This document shows positions 25,462 to 32,939 of a stretch of DNA of 63,556 bases, piece after piece (within the stretch, counting starts at the first letter, position 1; each line of letters starts with the position of its first letter). The position numbers were made by a program, and so were the translations under genes. Under the pieces are notes generated by a model. The model saw only the letters and a program-made list of their open reading frames with translations, was not told where the DNA came from and ran no database searches. The DNA comes from Methylobacterium bullatum (GTDB lineage Bacteria; Pseudomonadota; Alphaproteobacteria; Rhizobiales; Beijerinckiaceae): NCBI RefSeq assembly GCF_014845095.1, contig NZ_NKUG01000102.1:1-63556 (forward strand). Reading direction: 5' to 3'.

Positions 25462-26100
25462 TCAGGGCGATTGCGGCGCCGCATCTGCGGGCCGGATCTC
25501 GTAATGGATCGGCTTGAAGGCATTGTTGTTCGATTGCAGGGCCGAGCAGGCGGTGAGGCCGATGATGAGGTCGGTCTCGGCCTCGAAGGTCACGTGATCG
25601 CCGGCCCGGCTCAGGGGCGGCTCGACCTTCAATTCCCCGGTCTCGCCGTTCACCACGACGTTCATGAACACGTTGAAGGCCACCGGGATGCGGTCCGGTT
25701 CGATGCCGTAGGGCGCGAGCGCGGCGGCGAGGTTGCCGAAACAGCCGTGGTGCGGATGTGTGTCGCCATAGATGATCCGGAACGTGTCGGCCGAGCACGG
25801 GGTAAGCAGGAAATCGTGCCGCCCCACCGTATCCTCAACGATGCGCAGGAGGACGTTGGAGCGGTTCGAATAGATCGGATCGCCCGTCGTGAGGTAGATG
25901 CGGCTGGCGTAATCGAGGGTGCGGCCCGACGAGATCACCTCGTCGCGGTCGGCCACGGAGAAGGCGAGGAGGTCTGCCACCTGTTCGCCCTTAGGGTCGA
26001 TGATGGTCAGGCGGTCGCCCTTGGCGAGCTCGAAGGCGACGCCGCTGCGGGGCGCGATTTCCTGGCGACGGATCGGGGGGAGGGCGGTGTCAGGCGGCAT
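25462..26100 (-). CDS. DUF1989 (urea-carboxylase-associated / carboxyguanidine-deiminase-like) protein
   Basis: The 212-residue protein matches DUF1989. Signatures are RQEIAPRSGVAFELAKGDRL, DPKGEQVADLLAF, SSGRTLDYASRIYL, the Cys/His-rich HDFLLTPCSADTF with HPHHGCFGNL, and NVFMNVVVNGETGEL. Members include the CgdA/CgdB carboxyguanidine deiminase subunits, and the conserved Cys and His residues are candidate zinc ligands. The chosen ATG has GAGG nine bases upstream and overlaps the end of the preceding gene by 11 bp, so the two are coupled. No urea/guanidine carboxylase or allophanate hydrolase is nearby. The partner is a GntA-like N-hydroxylase, which points to a nitrogen-rich small molecule as substrate. 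Confidence 0.8.
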   Translation of the reverse strand: MPPDTALPPIRRQEIAPRSGVAFELAKGDRLTIIDPKGEQVADLLAFSVADRDEVISSGRTLDYASRIYLTTGDPIYSNRSNVLLRIVEDTVGRHDFLLTPCSADTFRIIYGDTHPHHGCFGNLAAALAPYGIEPDRIPVAFNVFMNVVVNGETGELKVEPPLSRAGDHVTFEAETDLIIGLTACSALQSNNNAFKPIHYEIRPADAAPQSP

Positions 26101-26812
26101 CGCGGCCATCCTCGGCGAGGCGGTCGTTGTCGCCCTTGGCCCGACCCTGGAACGGGCAGACCCAGTCGCCGCCGACGGCGCGGCCGCTGTACTGGCGCGC
26201 CTCGGAGGCATCGCCGTGCCGGGCCAGCATGGGGTTGATCGAGCCGGCCAGCGCCTCGTCGCGGGCGAGGATCGCCGAGCGCAGCCCCTCGTAGCGGCCC
26301 TCTTCACGCAGCTGCTCGAACTGTGCGCGCACATTGAAGACGAGGACGGGATGCGAGAAGCGGCGGGCCGGCCGGCTCGCGCCGGGATGCATCCCAACGA
26401 GGAAGAATGCCTCGCCACCGAAGGACAGGGCGAAATGCGGGTCATCCGGGTCGGCCTGCACGCGCTTGTCGTAGCGCTGGCCGAGGAAAGCGTCCTTGTC
26501 GGACAGGGATTGCACGCGATCCCAGAGGTGCCCCTCGAACCGCTCCTCGGACAGGGGCGACGCATCCTCGAACACCACGGCGAAGCTCTGGAACAGCTTC
26601 GGGTTCGCCCGATAGCGACAGATGAAGGCGAGGAGCGCCGGATAGATCCGTGTGTCGTCCCAGCCCGAGGCGACGTCGCGGGCGACCAGCACCTTCAGCT
26701 GGCCCTTGGCAAGGGCGGATTTCGCGCCGACGCAAGGGAAGGGCTGATCCTTGATGAAGGCGTGGAATTTCAGCGCGAGGGGATGCACGGAATCGTCGGT
26801 GGGAAACAGCAT
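26090..26812 (-). CDS. YqcI/YcgG family protein (GntA-like heme-dependent N-hydroxylase)
   Basis: The 240-residue protein starts at MLFPTDDSVHPLALKFHAFI. The family pattern is clear: FPCVGAKSALAKGQLKVLV, FQSFAVVFEDASPLSEERFE, HLWDRVQSLSDKD, DDPHFALSFGGEAFFLVGMH PGASRPARRF and a terminal CPFQGR. A founding characterised member, GntA, N-hydroxylates a guanidino amino acid in guanitoxin biosynthesis. Others are found next to catabolic genes, so the substrate here is open. It forms an overlapping two-gene operon with the DUF1989 gene. The frame runs further upstream, but that part is not protein-like. Confidence 0.75.
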   Translation of the reverse strand: MLFPTDDSVHPLALKFHAFIKDQPFPCVGAKSALAKGQLKVLVARDVASGWDDTRIYPALLAFICRYRANPKLFQSFAVVFEDASPLSEERFEGHLWDRVQSLSDKDAFLGQRYDKRVQADPDDPHFALSFGGEAFFLVGMHPGASRPARRFSHPVLVFNVRAQFEQLREEGRYEGLRSAILARDEALAGSINPMLARHGDASEARQYSGRAVGGDWVCPFQGRAKGDNDRLAEDGRDAA

Positions 26813-27156
26813 GAGGCTCCGGATCGTCGTCGGTCGAGGCTGACCCCGAGGAGGACATGGCAAACCGATCGCCGCCGGGGAGGTTCCGCCCCGTGCAGGG
26901 ACAGGTCGTCGCTGTCCACAGGATTTCCCGAGATCAGCCAAGATGAGGGCCGATCCATTGCCGGCTCTGATTTGGGCCGATTGGTCTTGTTTCATACATT
27001 GCTCCGAACTCATCGTGCGATCCGCTAGGCACATCTTGAGAGCGACTTGCCGCGGATCTACCGAGACCCTGCTTTGGCTGGCGGCCGGAAGCCGACGGAG
27101 CTGGGCCACGACATTCCGATTGCGGAACAGAGCCACCAGTTCCACCATGGCAGACC
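26813..27156. other. Divergent intergenic region, somewhat less GC-rich
   Basis: This 344-bp gap separates the GntA-like gene (minus) from grpB (plus). No convincing gene, hairpin or sigma-54 site was found. The base composition is visibly less GC-rich than the neighbouring operons, as in the adjoining grpB gene. Confidence 0.5.
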
Positions 27157-27714
27157 ATGCAGATCCTTATCGTTCCTCCTCAGGCCAGTTGGTCGGCCGA
27201 GTTTGCTGCTTTGAAACCTGCTCTGCTTCGGGCGGCACCGGCCGGGTCGTACATCCATCATATTGGCTCGACGGCGGTGCCAGGATTGGCGGCAAAGGAT
27301 GTGATCGACGTTCAACTGACAGTAGACGACCTTGAACGGGTGGAAGACGCGGCATTCGAGCGAGAGGGCTTCCAAAGTACGCGCATCCTGAGCGACCACT
27401 GCCCTCCGAGACTCGAGCTTCCTGCTCGGGAGTTGGAAAAGCGATCCTATCGAGGCCAGGGTCGAGCAGCGAACGTGCACGTCCGACAGAAGGGCCGCTT
27501 CAACCAGCGTTTCGCCCTGGTCTGTCGAGACTTTCTGCGTGCCCGGCCCGTTGCCGCCGCTTCTTACGCTTTGATAAAGCAGCGTCTAGCAGAACGTTTT
27601 CCGGCTGATGCCGAGGCCTACTACGATATCAAGGACCCTGTGTTCGATATCATTGTCGAAGGCGCCAACGCTTGGGCCGAGCTCGTCGGATGGTTCGAGC
27701 CGCCCGGCGACTGA
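27157..27714 (+). CDS. GrpB family protein (UPF0157, nucleotidyltransferase-fold)
   Basis: The 185-residue protein carries the GrpB signature YIHHIGSTAVPGLAAKDVIDVQL, a variant of the nucleotidyltransferase catalytic loop with the D-x-D-like acid at the end. A second conserved block, RSYRGQGRAANVHV, precedes a helical C-terminus ending in YYDIKDPVFDIIVEGANAWA. GrpB proteins are stand-alone and of unknown biochemical function, and some are fused to dephospho-CoA kinase. It is unlikely to belong to the flanking operons. Codon use is visibly less GC-rich in third positions than its neighbours, suggesting recent acquisition. Confidence 0.8.
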   Translation: MQILIVPPQASWSAEFAALKPALLRAAPAGSYIHHIGSTAVPGLAAKDVIDVQLTVDDLERVEDAAFEREGFQSTRILSDHCPPRLELPARELEKRSYRGQGRAANVHVRQKGRFNQRFALVCRDFLRARPVAAASYALIKQRLAERFPADAEAYYDIKDPVFDIIVEGANAWAELVGWFEPPGD

Positions 27715-27774
27715 TCCTCCGTCAACAGCCATCACGAACACCCCAAGTGGGCACGAAGCGTCCGATGTGATCCG

Positions 27775-29235
27775 CTAGATATAAGCCGAAGCCAGCGCAG
27801 GCGAGTGCGACAGGGCATGGGCCAGGATTTCCAGCGATTGCGCGATTTCCGCGCGGCCGGCCAGGCCGCCGAGGCAGATCCGCACGGCTTCCGGGGCTTC
27901 GCCGGCGGCGAGGAAGGCGTCGCTCGCCACCGCGCCGATCCCCGCCGCGCGGGCCTGGCTGGCGAAGGCCGAGCGGGTCCAGCCCTCGGGCAGGGATAGC
28001 CAGAGGTGGAAGCCGGCGGGGTCGGCGGTCGCGCCGTGCCGCCCCAGCATCCCGGTGGCGATGCCTTGGCGGACCCGGGATTCCGAGCGGACGAAGGCGA
28101 GGATCGCCTCGGCGGTGCCGTCGCCGATCCAGCGCGTGGCGAGGGCCGTGGTGATCGGCGAGGCCATCACCGTGGAGGCGCGCAGGGCCGCCGTCAGCTG
28201 GAGCGCCGCCCGCGCGCTGGGCGCCAGCATGTAGGCGAGCCGCAGGCCGGCGCCGAGGCATTTGGCGAGGCCGGCCACGTGATAGGTGATCTCCGGTGCC
28301 AGCTGGTAGAAGCTCGTCGCCGGTGTCACCGGCACGAAACCGTAGGCGTCGTCCTCGATGATCGCCACGTTGTAGCGTCGTGCCACGGTGACGATGTCCG
28401 CGCGCCGCGCCGGCGAGATGGTGATCGTGGTCGGGTTCTGCAGGGTCGGGTTGAGGTAGAGCGCCTTCGGCGCGTGCCGGGTGCAGGTGGCCGCGAAGGC
28501 GGCGGCGTCGATCCCCTCCGCATCCATGGGCAACCCGACGAGGCGCATGCCGAGATGGGCGGCGAGCGCCCGCGCGCCGGGATAGGTCAACGTCTCGCAG
28601 CAGATCGTGTCACCCGGTTGCGCCACGAGACTCATCACGGCGCCGATGGCGGCATGGGCGCCGGGGCAGATCAGCAGGCGGTCGCGGGACGCTTCGAGGC
28701 CGCGGCGGCGCAGCCATTCGATCGCCGCGTCCTTGTCCTCGGGGGTACCGCCGAAGCCCTGGTAGCGCAGCAGGTTCGGCAGGTCCTCCGAGACCGAAGC
28801 GAGGCCGCCCTGCATCCGTGCCAGCAGGGCCGGGTCGTCGGGTTCGGGGGGCAGGTTCATGGTGAAGTCGACGGGGCCGTGCCGGCGCGGGGCCATGATC
28901 CTGAGTGCCGGCACCGGCATCGCCGGACCGGCCACGAACGTGCCCTGGCCGACCCTCGCCTCCACGAGGCCACGGCGCTGCGCCTCCACATAGCCGCGCG
29001 CCACGGTGGTGAAGTTCAGCTCCAGCCGCTCGGCGAGCGCGCGCTGCGGCGGCAGGCGTTCGGCGACGGCGAGCCGTCCGGTGCGGATATCGTCGGCGAT
29101 GGCCTCGGCAATGGCGAGGTAATGCGGCTTGCCCCAGCGCCCGAGATCCGGCGTCCAGCCGTCCGGCGGCGGAGATGGGCTCGTCGTCGGCCCGGCGCTG
29201 CGGCCCGGCTTCCTCGATCCTCGTCCGATTGCCAT
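27775..29235 (-). CDS. MocR-type regulator (GntR winged helix fused to aminotransferase-like domain)
   Basis: The 486-residue protein has a GntR-type winged helix (about 30-100: HYLAIAEAIADDIRTGRLAV, LPPQRALAERLELNFTTVAR). It is followed by a fold-type I PLP-dependent aminotransferase domain with IIEDDAYGFV and the PLP-lysine motif VAGLAKCLGAGLRLAYML. MocR proteins sense amino compounds or PLP. Several in-frame starts exist at 29235, 29262 and 29367, and I prefer MAIGRGS by length. It is divergent from the Nit1C cluster across a 354-bp gap that contains repeated CAGTCAATA boxes. It is therefore a strong candidate for self-regulation and for control of Nit1C. Confidence 0.88.
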   Translation of the reverse strand: MAIGRGSRKPGRSAGPTTSPSPPPDGWTPDLGRWGKPHYLAIAEAIADDIRTGRLAVAERLPPQRALAERLELNFTTVARGYVEAQRRGLVEARVGQGTFVAGPAMPVPALRIMAPRRHGPVDFTMNLPPEPDDPALLARMQGGLASVSEDLPNLLRYQGFGGTPEDKDAAIEWLRRRGLEASRDRLLICPGAHAAIGAVMSLVAQPGDTICCETLTYPGARALAAHLGMRLVGLPMDAEGIDAAAFAATCTRHAPKALYLNPTLQNPTTITISPARRADIVTVARRYNVAIIEDDAYGFVPVTPATSFYQLAPEITYHVAGLAKCLGAGLRLAYMLAPSARAALQLTAALRASTVMASPITTALATRWIGDGTAEAILAFVRSESRVRQGIATGMLGRHGATADPAGFHLWLSLPEGWTRSAFASQARAAGIGAVASDAFLAAGEAPEAVRICLGGLAGRAEIAQSLEILAHALSHSPALASAYI

Positions 29236-29242
29236 CGCAGAT

Positions 29243-29467
29243 CCAGTCAATATCCATCCCATGTTGGATTGTATGGATAGCAATCGTCGTGCCGCCGAAC
29301 CCCTGAGTTGGTTCCGCATGGAATTCCAGTCAATACAGTCAAATAAGTCGGCAGTATCCGGATGCATGTGTCCAGCATCTATGCATCCGGTGTTCGGTTT
29401 TTAGGCATCGTCGCGAGCGAGAGAGATGGCGCATCTCACTGCGTATTGACTGCATGATTGTATGAAT
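29243..29467. promoter_or_regulatory. Repeated CAGTCAATA and ATTGTATG boxes (candidate MocR operators)
   Basis: CCAGTCAATA occurs at 29243-29252 and 29326-29335. A tandem CAGTCAAATA follows the latter at 29336-29345. TATTGACTG, the inverse, lies at 29444-29452. ATTGTATG(G/A)AT occurs at 29268-29278 and 29457-29467. MocR proteins typically bind tandem direct repeats. The gap lies between the divergent MocR gene and the Nit1C cluster. Confidence 0.5.
29358..29390. promoter_or_regulatory. 10-bp perfect inverted repeat upstream of the Nit1C promoter
   Basis: CCGGATGCAT (29358-29367) and ATGCATCCGG (29381-29390) are perfect inverted arms separated by 13 bp. The dyad sits about 120 bp upstream of the sigma-54 promoter at 29509, a usual distance for an enhancer-type activator site. 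No T-run follows, so it is not an obvious terminator. The activator is unknown. Confidence 0.5.
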
Positions 29468-29508
29468 TGCCCAGCGTGGAATTGGCTGGATCGCATTGTC
29501 TTCGACGC

Positions 29509-29523
29509 TGGCACACGGATTGC
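29509..29523 (+). promoter_or_regulatory. Sigma-54 (RpoN) promoter of the Nit1C cluster
   Basis: TGGCAC-ACGGA-TTGC matches the -24/-12 consensus exactly, with the invariant GG and GC at the right spacing. Transcription should begin near 29535, about 55 bp before the first Nit1C gene at 29590. This fits the nitrogen-starvation induction reported for the family. Confidence 0.8.
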
Positions 29524-29589
29524 CATCCCCTGATAGGCCGTCGCCGGCAATGATCGCGGCGGACATCGCGATATCAGGGAGTGTTTCCG

Positions 29590-30072
29590 ATGCCAGCCGT
29601 CAGTGCCGAGCACCATAAGAAAGGCGATTACTTCGTCGATTACGAAGAGAAGGTCTTCGAGGACGTGAAGGCCGAGCCGGGCCAGAAGGCCCTCGTCACC
29701 TTCCACACGGTGGCGTTCGAGGGCTCCATCGGTTTCGTGAACCTGCTGCAGGCCACCCGTCTGCTGCGCAAGGGGTTCGAGACCTCCGTCCTGCTCTACG
29801 GGCCGGGCGTGACGCTCGGCGTCCAGCGCGGCTTCCCGACGCTCGGCGACGAGGCCTTCCCCGGCCACATGAACATGAACAACCAGATCGTGAAGTTCCT
29901 CTCCGAAGGCGGCAAGGTCTATGCCTGCCGCTTCGCGCTCCAGGCCCTTTACGGCCACGGCGAACCTTCGCTGATCGAGGGTATCCGCCCCATCGCCCCC
30001 ACCGACGTCCTCGACCTCGTCCTCCTGCACAAGCGCGACAACGCCGTGGTGATCGACACCTGGACGGTGTGA
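29590..30072 (+). CDS. MSMEG_0572/Sll0783 family nitrogen-starvation response protein
   Basis: The 160-residue protein is the first gene of the Nit1C cluster. It matches the Sll0783/MSMEG_0572 family by eye: [56 protein letters not shown] and [32 protein letters not shown]. The fold resembles DsrE-like proteins with one conserved Cys. In Synechocystis, Sll0783 is strongly induced by nitrogen starvation and affects polyhydroxybutyrate build-up. AGGGAG stands nine bases before the ATG. It sits directly behind the sigma-54 promoter. A hairpin-rich repeat separates it from the rest of the cluster. Biochemical activity unknown. Confidence 0.9.
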   Translation: MPAVSAEHHKKGDYFVDYEEKVFEDVKAEPGQKALVTFHTVAFEGSIGFVNLLQATRLLRKGFETSVLLYGPGVTLGVQRGFPTLGDEAFPGHMNMNNQIVKFLSEGGKVYACRFALQALYGHGEPSLIEGIRPIAPTDVLDLVLLHKRDNAVVIDTWTV

Positions 30073-30081
30073 GACAGGACG

Positions 30082-30207
30082 ACCCTCCCACCTCTGCGGG
30101 GGAGGGTGCCTGCGGAGCAGGCGGGAGAGGGGGCAACCTCTCCGGAGATGGCGCTCCCCTCTCCCGACCCACTTCGTGGGCCACCCTCTCCCGCAGAGGG
30201 GAGAGGG
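30082..30207. repeat. GC-rich palindromic intergenic repeat inside the Nit1C cluster
   Basis: Three hairpins lie between the first and second Nit1C genes: ACCCTCC/GGAGGGT (30082-30107), CCCAC/GTGGG (30168-30180) and CCCTCTCC/GGAGAGGG (30184-30207). The same CCCTCCCC-type palindrome starts at the window edge (63527). It looks like a dispersed REP-like element and could damp transcription or stabilise the upstream mRNA. Confidence 0.65.
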
Positions 30208-30243
30208 AATGCGCGCGTACCATGTCGAACGAGGAACGGACCC

Positions 30244-31350
30244 ATGTCCGAGTCACGCTTGTCCGAGCCACGCATCGTGCGCGCCGCCGCCGTCCAGATC
30301 TCCCCCGATCTGGAGCGGCCGGGCGGGACGCTGGAAAGAGTGCTCGCCGCGACAGACGAAGCGGCGGGCAAGGGCGCGCGGTTCATCGTGTTCCCCGAGA
30401 CCTTCGTGCCGTACTACCCGTACTTTTCCTTCATCGCCCCGCCGGCGGCGCAGGGGCCGGAGCACCTGCGGCTCTACGAGGGCGCGGTGACGGTGCCGGG
30501 GCCGGTGACGCAGGCGGTCTCGGCGGCAGCCCGCCGGCATGGCGCGGTGATCGTGCTCGGCATCAACGAGCGCGACCACGGCTCGCTCTACAACGCGCAG
30601 CTGATCTTCGACGCGGATGGGACGCTCCTGCTCAAGCGCCGCAAGATCACGCCGACCTATCACGAGCGCATGATCTGGGGGCAGGGCGACGGTGCCGGCC
30701 TCACCGTGGTCGAGACGGCGGTTGGCCGGGTCGGGGCTCTCGCCTGCTGGGAGCATTACAACCCGCTCGCCCGCTACGCCCTGATGGCGCAGCACGAGGA
30801 GATCCACGCGGCCCAGTTCCCCGGCTCCATGGTGGGTCAGATCTTCGCCGACCAGATGGAGGTGACGATCCGGCACCACGCCCTGGAGGCCGCCGCCTTC
30901 GTCGTCAACGCCACCGGCTGGCTCACCGAGGCGCAGATCGCAAAAATCTCTCCCGACGAGCGGATGCGCGGGGCCCTGCGCGGCGGCAATTGCACCGCCA
31001 TCGTCTCGCCCGAGGGCAAGCATCTCGTTCCGCCGATGACGGAAGGCGAGGGCATCCTCGTCGCCGACATGGACATGGCGCTCGTCACCAAGCGCAAGCG
31101 GATGATGGATTCGGTCGGCCACTACGCCCGCCCCGAACTCCTCAGCCTCAACCACGACGCGCGTCCCGCCCGCACGGTGGTGACCACGCCCGCATCGGAC
31201 ATCCCGCATCCCCGGAGCACCGACCATGAGCGACTCTCCGCTGCTGACCTCCCCGGCCGCTTCGTCGCCGGCGCCGTCCCCGGTCTACCAGGGGATGCCG
31301 ACGGAGCACCTGATCAACGCCCTGCAATCCTACGGAGTCAGGCTGGCTGA
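30244..31350 (+). CDS. Nitrilase, Nit1C branch (Sll0784/Nit6803 type)
   Basis: This 368-residue C-N hydrolase has the catalytic triad E52 ([14 protein letters not shown]), K134 ([20 protein letters not shown]) and C168 ([16 protein letters not shown]). The loop sequences match the Synechocystis Nit6803 type, which hydrolyses nitriles such as fumaronitrile to acids and ammonia. The natural substrate in the cluster is unknown. The start has GAGGAACGG upstream. The C-terminus reaches 125 bp into the radical SAM gene in another frame, giving a tail of about 40 residues that looks disordered. Confidence 0.92.
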   Translation: MSESRLSEPRIVRAAAVQISPDLERPGGTLERVLAATDEAAGKGARFIVFPETFVPYYPYFSFIAPPAAQGPEHLRLYEGAVTVPGPVTQAVSAAARRHGAVIVLGINERDHGSLYNAQLIFDADGTLLLKRRKITPTYHERMIWGQGDGAGLTVVETAVGRVGALACWEHYNPLARYALMAQHEEIHAAQFPGSMVGQIFADQMEVTIRHHALEAAAFVVNATGWLTEAQIAKISPDERMRGALRGGNCTAIVSPEGKHLVPPMTEGEGILVADMDMALVTKRKRMMDSVGHYARPELLSLNHDARPARTVVTTPASDIPHPRSTDHERLSAADLPGRFVAGAVPGLPGDADGAPDQRPAILRSQAG

Positions 31351-32383
31351 CACCCGCGCCGGTGTCGCCAGCCGCCGGGGCGGGGCCGGGCCCTCCGACC
31401 ACAAGGCGATGACCATCGCCGGCCGCACCGTGATGGTGCCGGTCCATACGGCGGGCGCCTTCGATTCACCCTACCTCGTGCGCCGGCCCGATGCCGACGG
31501 GTCGAGCGTGATCGAGCATGACGGCACGGTGATCGGCCGGGTGACGTTTCCGGGCAAGCCGCGCTTCTACGGGCTCCAGACCCTCGACGGGGTGCCCTAT
31601 TCGAAGATCGCCGTGCTGCACGGTCGCGACGTGCTCGCCACCACGGTGCTGCAGACCTGCATCCGCTACCAGAGCCGCACCAAGACCTGCCGGTTCTGCT
31701 CCATCGGGCAGTCGCTCGCGGCCGGCCGCACCATCGCCCACAAGACGCCGCAGCAACTCGCCGAGGTTGCCCGCGCCGCCGTCCTCCTCGACGGCGTCAA
31801 GCACATGGTGATGACCACGGGCACGCCCAACGCCACCGACCGCGGCGCCGCGGTCCTGTGCGAGAGCGCCTTCGCGGTGAAGGCGGCCGTCGACCTGCCG
31901 ATCCAGGCCCAGTGCGAGCCGCCGGACGACGACCGCTGGTTCGCCAGGCTGAAGGCGTCGGGCGTCGATGCGCTCGGCCTGCATCTCGAGGCGGTGACGC
32001 CGGAGGTGCGCGCCGCGATCATGCCCGGCAAGGCGAGCGTGCCGTTGGATCGCTACGTCCAGGCCTTCGCCGCCGCCGTGCCGGTCTTCGGCAAGGGTCA
32101 GGTCTCGACCTACATCCTCGCCGGTCTCGGCGACACGGCGGAAGCCATCCTGACGATGTCCGAGCGCCTGATCGGCATGGGCGTCTACCCGTTCGTGGTG
32201 CCGTTCGTGCCGATTTCCGGCACGCCGCTGGAGGACCATCCCGCCCCCTCGCCGGATTTCATGCATTCCGTGCTCCAGCCGCTCGCGGCGATGCTGGCGG
32301 GGGCGGGGTTGCGCTCCACCGACATCAAGGCCGGCTGCGGACGCTGCGGCGCCTGCTCGGCCCTCTCCACCTACGAGCGGTGA
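31226..32383 (+). CDS. Radical SAM protein, MSMEG_0568/Sll0785 family (Nit1C)
   Basis: The 385-residue enzyme belongs to the biotin-synthase-like radical SAM group. The SAM [4Fe-4S] cysteines are C145, C155 and C158 ([20 protein letters not shown]), a wide CX9CX2C spacing instead of CX3CX2C. The barrel continues with [24 protein letters not shown] and a [11 protein letters not shown] segment. The C-terminus has a second Cys triad, C371, C374 and C377 ([10 protein letters not shown]), likely for an auxiliary cluster. The start, with GGAG eight bases upstream, lies inside the nitrilase gene. Substrate unknown. It is probably the key chemistry step of the cluster. Confidence 0.92.
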   Translation: MSDSPLLTSPAASSPAPSPVYQGMPTEHLINALQSYGVRLADTRAGVASRRGGAGPSDHKAMTIAGRTVMVPVHTAGAFDSPYLVRRPDADGSSVIEHDGTVIGRVTFPGKPRFYGLQTLDGVPYSKIAVLHGRDVLATTVLQTCIRYQSRTKTCRFCSIGQSLAAGRTIAHKTPQQLAEVARAAVLLDGVKHMVMTTGTPNATDRGAAVLCESAFAVKAAVDLPIQAQCEPPDDDRWFARLKASGVDALGLHLEAVTPEVRAAIMPGKASVPLDRYVQAFAAAVPVFGKGQVSTYILAGLGDTAEAILTMSERLIGMGVYPFVVPFVPISGTPLEDHPAPSPDFMHSVLQPLAAMLAGAGLRSTDIKAGCGRCGACSALSTYER

Positions 32384-32391
32384 GCGGGACG

Positions 32392-32937
32392 ATGTTCGAG
32401 CCCGTTCCGGCCTACCGGTCGAGCCATTTCCGGATCAAGTTCGCCACCGCTCCCTGGGAGCGGGCCGGCACGGCGTCCCTGCGACGGCAGGTCTTCTGCG
32501 CCGAGCAGGGGATCTTCGAGGGCGACGACCGCGATGCCGTCGACGCGGTGGCGATCCCGATCTGCGCCCTCTCGACCCTCGGTGGCGCCCCGGATGCCGT
32601 CGTCGGCACCGTGCGCATCCACGAGACCGCCGACCGGCCCGGCGAATGGTGGGGCTCGCGCCTCGCGGTGGCCCGCGACTACCGCCGGGTCGGGGCGCTC
32701 GGCGCCGGCCTGATCCATGTGGCGGTGGCCTCGGCGCATGCGCGGGGCTGCACCCGCTTCCTCGCCCATGTGCAGAGCGCCAACGCGCCCCTGTTCCAGG
32801 CGCTGCACTGGACGAGCCTCACCGAGGTCGAACTGCATGGCCGCGCCCATCACCTGATGCAGGCCGATCTCGCGCATTTCCCGCCCATGGTCGACCCCGA
32901 GCGCGGCCTCGTCACGCTCCTCCGGCGGACGGCCTGA
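32392..32937 (+). CDS. GNAT N-acetyltransferase, MSMEG_0567/Sll0786 family (Nit1C)
   Basis: The 181-residue acetyltransferase has the family start FRIKFATAPWERAGTASLRR, then FCAEQGIF (a Cys conserved in this family). The acyl-CoA pyrophosphate-loop region is RLAVARDYRRVGALGAGLIH, followed by CTRFLAHVQSANAPLFQALHW. In mycobacteria the family is fused to the AIR-synthase-like domain. Here the two are separate genes only 2 bp apart. It begins 8 bp after the radical SAM stop. The acetyl acceptor is unknown. Confidence 0.9.
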   Translation: MFEPVPAYRSSHFRIKFATAPWERAGTASLRRQVFCAEQGIFEGDDRDAVDAVAIPICALSTLGGAPDAVVGTVRIHETADRPGEWWGSRLAVARDYRRVGALGAGLIHVAVASAHARGCTRFLAHVQSANAPLFQALHWTSLTEVELHGRAHHLMQADLAHFPPMVDPERGLVTLLRRTA

Positions 32938-32939
32938 CC

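Noticed and set aside
29243..29467. A riboswitch or sRNA in the MocR/Nit1C gap
   Set aside because: The gap holds short repeats and a dyad suited to protein binding, but no conserved riboswitch motif or compact fold could be recognised.
30082..30207. CRISPR-like array
   Set aside because: The repeats are inverted hairpins of unequal size and not evenly spaced direct repeats.
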